Part shown: positions 59,701-64,000 of the stretch, one piece after another | Numbering within the stretch: position 1 is the first letter of the stretch | How the letters are laid out: each line of letters begins with the position of its first letter | Assembly: GCA_012845835.1 (NCBI GenBank) | Contig: JABAKD010000025.1 | Coordinates: 11,043,264-11,107,263, forward strand | Source of the DNA: Undaria pinnatifida | Lineage: Eukaryota > Sar > Phaeophyceae > Laminariales > Alariaceae | Length of the DNA stretch: 64,000 nucleotides | Reading direction: 5' to 3' | The notes under the pieces: generated by a model | What the model was told of the DNA's origin: nothing | The model's input: only the letters and a program-made list of their open reading frames with translations | The model's database searches: none | Program-made: the position numbers and the translations under genes

Positions 59701-62700
59701 GCCGACGATCCTCATAACGTGAGACACGCCGTAGTTGACGAAACCAACCTGGCGGCCGCTCTCGTCGTACGGACCGTTGAAGCCAGGACGGCTGATGGCT
59801 CCTTCTTCGATAAGAATCAGTGCGGCTCGGTACGCCTCCCTGCCAATCAAGAATGTTGATCACATGGTTACGTATTCATCGCGGTCAAACGAAGCAGAGC
59901 GTGGCTGTTCATCGCTGTCCAACGAAAGGGGGCATCGCTTGAATGTCCGGTCAGTACGTGTCAAGCACAAGCGTGTGGGCATTCGTGACCTCTAGTCACC
60001 TGCAGGCGAACGGAAACGACGCCTGAGGGGGCGCTGTGTATCGTTAATCTAAAAGGGTTCGTGTGGGGCCTTCTCGCTAGGAATTGGGGATGGTGAGTAC
60101 AGCGACCTCTCGAACCACGACAAGTATCTTTGGTCGAAAGGTTTTGCCGCAACAGGAGTCTCAATTGCAGCCCGAAACCACAGTAGAGTGCTCACGTGTT
60201 GATGGTGTCGGTGACTACCAGCCTTGAGAGATCGCGGGAGTTGCGAATGTAGCGCTTAACAGAGTCTTCCTCCTCCGGCGCGTCCGGTTTGCCACCGTTC
60301 TGAGAAATCGTGGAGAGAGCGAGGAAGCATTTCCAGTCGGGGCGACAGCAAGAATCGGCGAGATCAGAGCGGGCACAATGTCATGGCTGACAGGCAGTCC
60401 ACTAGACAAACGGTACACTGCTGCCTATTGCCAATCGTCACAATGGTGCGCAACTCACAATTCCCACATCTATCTATCATGTTGTTGTTCGCGGGAAAAC
60501 GACACGCTTGCGGTTCTGATTGATGGGAAGCTGCGGCAGGGTTTCATCGTGAGATAATGCGGCAGGGTGTCATCGTGAGATACTTAATACAATCACTTTG
60601 TTGCGATATTAGTTTTGAAGTCGCGCGGCTACGCCCCAACAACGACCAATCGAGTTGCGGAAATTCCCGTAACGGAATCAATCAATGTCGTTCTACCAGA
60701 TATAACCCGTTACCATATATAGTGAGAAAGCTAGAGGATTCGTCCATTCCGTTTCTCCCCTTCCATGTGCACTCCCGCGCCAACGATTGCCGTCGGTGCA
60801 CACGCAGTTTGTTTCCGGCGGTATGTTTTTCATGTGGTCCGACTAACCTGTATGCGAAGCCATTCGTCGTAGTCGACCATGTAGTCCACTCCGGTCGCAA
60901 AGGTCGTCTGTTGAGGCGTTACCGTGATGGAATCAATAGTAAAGTCCTTCACCAGTAGCTGTTTCGGCGCAAAGGCGTTGACAACGGGTCAACGACGGAC
61001 GGGAAATGTTGAAATCAGCGCGGTAGCGTTGTAGGCCTGAAATCTAAATATTTGACGAAACAGGTTATTCTCACAGCAGCTGGACCTGAATCGCCAGCAA
61101 GCGTTGTCAGGCATGGCTACGTACCATAATCAAATGGGCGCCGGCGCCGATGCCGGCACCTTGGCGATAGTGGTCCGCCCCGGAGTGTTCCGTTTCGCTT
61201 CGTCGATCCAACTCGTACAGTCAGAGAGATACGAACAGTCTCATGGAATCACAACGCCAACTTCAACCAACAAATCCACATAGCTTTGAAGCAAGCTATT
61301 CAGGCGTGGGGGAAGGTCCGAGAAAAAAGCACAACACGAACAGGCTTATACACCGTACCTGGGAAATGAAGGGTCCTGTCTCGACACCGACCGCAGAAGA
61401 CCGGAACAGCTGCGACTGCGGATCCGCTTTTCCATTTCTTCCGACGGCCACCCCGTTCATGTTGGCGAAGCCCGGCATCGTGGCCAAATTTTCTGTGAAA
61501 ACAGAAGGTTCAAATAGATACACCCGGGCAACAAGTCGTCGTTGGTACCGATGGTACAAAAACAATTGTATAATCAAAATAGCGACGCCTTGAAAAAACA
61601 CGTTGAATTGTTAGCATTGTCGAGCAACTCGCGGAACACCTGGCAACGCTCGCGTACCTTTAATGTGCCGTAAAATGCAGAGTAGCATTAGCTGCCGCAA
61701 AATTGACTTTTTATCCATAATGACAGGTAGGTAGATATTGTTCGCGCACTAATTCACCACATAATTCGGCTATCCGAGGCCAGAATACACGAACAGGTGA
61801 CATGTATAACCCCGGGATCGTTATGTTGCCATCGGCCAGCTTTTAATTTTGCACTTTACGGCTTCGAAGCTGGAAGTTCGCATTGGTGACAAAAGTGGTT
61901 TTTTCTTTGGTATAACGATTTGTCGTCTCTAAAAGCATTCCGCTCGCTTGGGACACGAAATGTAGTTGGGGTACCTGCTGCCGCCACGGTTGCCTCGTCT
62001 TCGCCGTACTTGGAGAACGGCACGTCCCTAGTCAAGGCCATCCAATACAGCTCCGCCATTTGAGCGGCCTGAGGCGGAATCGTGAACATACGTTCGAACC
62101 AGGGTTCTCTCAGAAGGCATCCATCGACACATGTTACAACAAGGATAAACCTAAATATTCTGAGGCTCCTGGCAGGAGAAAGTATGTATCCCACCCGATA
62201 ATTCTTTTCGATAATAGCATGTCCCTTATTGCTGTAATAGCTGTTTTTTTCTACCGCGGACAGTTCCGTCGTCTATGCTCACAGAAACCACTTTTTGTAT
62301 ACCACGAATTGTTTGGAATGAAAACCATGTGGAGCAACTCCTCGGTTGAGCAGGCCCATCAGCCATATGGCAAACATCGCGCTACCTCTATCGATGCCGT
62401 AATCGAGCGCAATATTTTCAGAGATACATTCGTGCAACGACGGCAACGCTCAACAGACAAGGTCTACGTCTGTTCCTCGAAATATACCGATACACGCGCA
62501 AAGGACGACGTCGGTTAAAAACACCCGACGGGAGGCGAGCGGCAGGGTCTAACTAGAATACACTTCAGAGACTGGCAGCTACGGTGTCAAACGGATCTGA
62601 AGACCACAACTCACCAGGTCCTCGGAGTTGATGGCTGAGGCGCTAGGCATTACCAAGGCAGAACTGTGGCGAAATACGGCCGTTCATGGACAGCCAGGAC

Positions 62701-64000
62701 CGAAGGGCAAGAAGAAAAGACGCAAATGTGGAATATGGTTCAGTACCCTATTCGTTGACAAAATCATGGACATCGTCGGTGTCATTTTTCAGAGGAAGAT
62801 GTCGGCAATGCACCAAGCGAAATTGGCCACGTCGCAGAGTTCGTCAATCCGCCGGGTGGAATGAATCAGAAGAGGTCAGGCACGAAACGAGGGACGCATC
62901 GACGGGTTGACAGAAAGCGCCACCGACGCGAGAGGATAGAAGAGGCATATCGCGAAGATATATTAAACGCATAATTGAAGACGCCAGGCGTTGGGTACGA
63001 TAACGGCAGGTGAATGCGGGACAATGCCGTTGCAGAAACTCAAACATCCTGGCCGTCACAAGCTGCATCGAATGTCTTGATGGGGCTGCCCCGTCAACAT
63101 CCACACCCAGGGAAACGCATCATGGTACGCTTTGAGGCCGACCACATCGTGTGTCGTACATGCTACGCGAACGTTTCTAATTGATGATGTCGTAGACGGC
63201 CCCGTTTAACGATAATGACGTGTGGAAAACAGCGTCTCGCGCTTGTTTCTTTCGCAGCGGGTAATTTAAGACCCTCGTTTACTTCGCTCAGGGGTCGCAG
63301 GTTCCTAGTTTACAGATTCTTTCTGGATCAGATACAGGTAAGGTGTTCCGGCATACACTTCGTCCGGGAAGGATCGAGATGATTTATTTTCCGAAAGAGG
63401 GTGCAAGGTGCCGACCACTACATAGTACCTGGCGGGTCCAGCCATGTTGACCGCGAGGCCACCGAGAGGGTTGACCAGGAAGCCGTCCTCGTCTCCGGCC
63501 GGTACCTGCTCGCATGTGTCGAAGTCGCCTTCGGAAATACACTCGATCAGGGCGTCGAAGGCATCGCTGTCCACCTGGAGCGTGGCAGGTATGGACGACA
63601 GCAGCGAGATATACGATACACGATGCGCGGATACAACTCAACATTGGAGCTAACTAGACAGTACCATCCGCGAAGCGTACAGCATTTATATTTATCTGTA
63701 GAACACGTACACGATAAGCTATCGTACCTTTGTTGAGTGGTTTCGTAGATAAGGAGGCAGGGTAAGGTCAGTCAGAGGCCTTTGGGTATCAACGTAAAGC
63801 CCTCACCGCCCCGTTCCGTACATCTTAGCCAAATGCCTCTACGTGCTGCGACTTCTTGCGGAGCACCTACAGCAGATAGGATATACCGACCTGACATATT
63901 TAATTCGAAAGCTGCGCGGGGATACTCTCTCAGTTTTCACCGCAGAAATCTACATCACAGGGGGGTTTACCTGTCCTAGGCTGTCGTGGGGAAGCGACTT
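56722..64000 (-). CDS. vHPO: Vanadium-dependent haloperoxidase, copy 3 (5' end outside window)
   Basis: Third tandem paralogue, truncated by the window edge, not by a mutation. Visible exons: 64000-63971 (exon 2, partial), 63574-63429, 62663-62615, 62068-61975, 61492-61359, 60958-60848, 60299-60196, 59839-59632, 59313-59152, 58301-58218, 57550-57399, 57201-57117, 56865-56722. Frame and phase hold throughout with no stop or frameshift. The pocket motifs are identical to the other copies. One conservative replacement is visible: Arg to Lys in the motif LE(R/K)GASC at the start of exon 12. The last intron's acceptor is TTTTTAG instead of TTTTCAG, which should still splice. Its 3' flank was separated from unit 2 by the 22.65 kb insertion block, so copies 2 and 3 now sit 30.5 kb apart. 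Confidence 0.92.
58682..58930. repeat. Dispersed repeat inside intron 10 of vHPO copy 3
   Basis: Same insertion at the same intron position as in copies 1 and 2, with small differences such as ACGAGAATAACG near 58741. All three genes inherited it. Confidence 0.65.

Larger units (their letters stand above)
31970..64000. repeat. Tandem segmental duplication, unit 3, interrupted and cut by window end
   Basis: Third direct copy. Bases 31970-32535 match positions 1-463 of unit 1, with a small inverted repeat insertion near 32338-32425. Homology then stops and resumes at about 55190, matching unit 1 from about 651 onward to the end of the window (unit 1 position about 9450). The intervening ~22.65 kb is mobile and repetitive DNA. 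About 190 bases of the ancestral unit (464-650) are missing at the junction. The unit holds vHPO copy 3, whose first exon and promoter lie beyond the window. Confidence 0.93.

Noticed and set aside
1-64000. tRNA, rRNA, CRISPR array, bacterial promoter or operon structure
   Set aside because: No cloverleaf, rRNA core, regularly spaced repeats or Shine-Dalgarno-led gene strings were seen; the gene structure is eukaryotic.

Overview
This is nuclear DNA of a multicellular eukaryote, almost certainly a brown alga and plausibly a kelp. The evidence is an intron-rich gene whose spliced product is a brown-algal-type vanadium-dependent haloperoxidase (vHPO), GT-AG introns of 63 to about 1360 bases, and spacer DNA full of degenerate Ty1/copia elements, minisatellites and small transposons. 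There are no bacterial operons, ribosome binding sites or CRISPR arrays.

The main content is a direct tandem array of a roughly 15.4 kb unit. Unit 1 is 1-15419, unit 2 is 15420-31969, and unit 3 starts at 31970 and runs off the right edge. Each unit carries one vHPO gene on the minus strand. Copy 1 (10263 to 2182) and copy 2 (26190 to 18098) each have 14 exons, a 1860-base CDS and a 619-residue product with all recognised vanadate-pocket residues. Copy 3 (past 64000 to 56722) shows exons 2 (partial) to 14. Copies 1 and 2 differ in their exons only at a few synonymous sites that I could find, so they encode the same protein. Copy 3 shows one conservative replacement. Together they look like a young, dosage-increasing cluster for halide oxidation (iodide/bromide metabolism, peroxide scavenging, defence).

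The units differ mainly by insertions. Unit 1 carries a 1.31 kb TA-flanked DNA transposon (12742-14055) whose empty site survives in unit 2. Unit 2 carries two nearly identical 0.22 kb retroposon-like sequences in opposite orientation, a 1.46 kb minisatellite-rich insertion, and a 483-bp local duplication. Unit 3 is split downstream of its vHPO gene by about 22.65 kb of mobile and repetitive DNA (about 32536-55189). From left to right this block holds a G-rich/TG-rich repeat zone flanked by ~265-bp direct repeats, a copia gag-protease relic (A), a decayed copia element (B), and a nearly complete copia element (C) with two 267-bp LTRs. All three copia elements lie on the minus strand.

Spacer parts not listed as features (much of 10264-12741, 14056-15225, 35790-37800, 39400-39890, 54159-55189) hold only short open frames that I could not link to any gene. 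Exon boundaries were read by eye from splice sites, phase continuity and family knowledge, and were not confirmed by transcript data.
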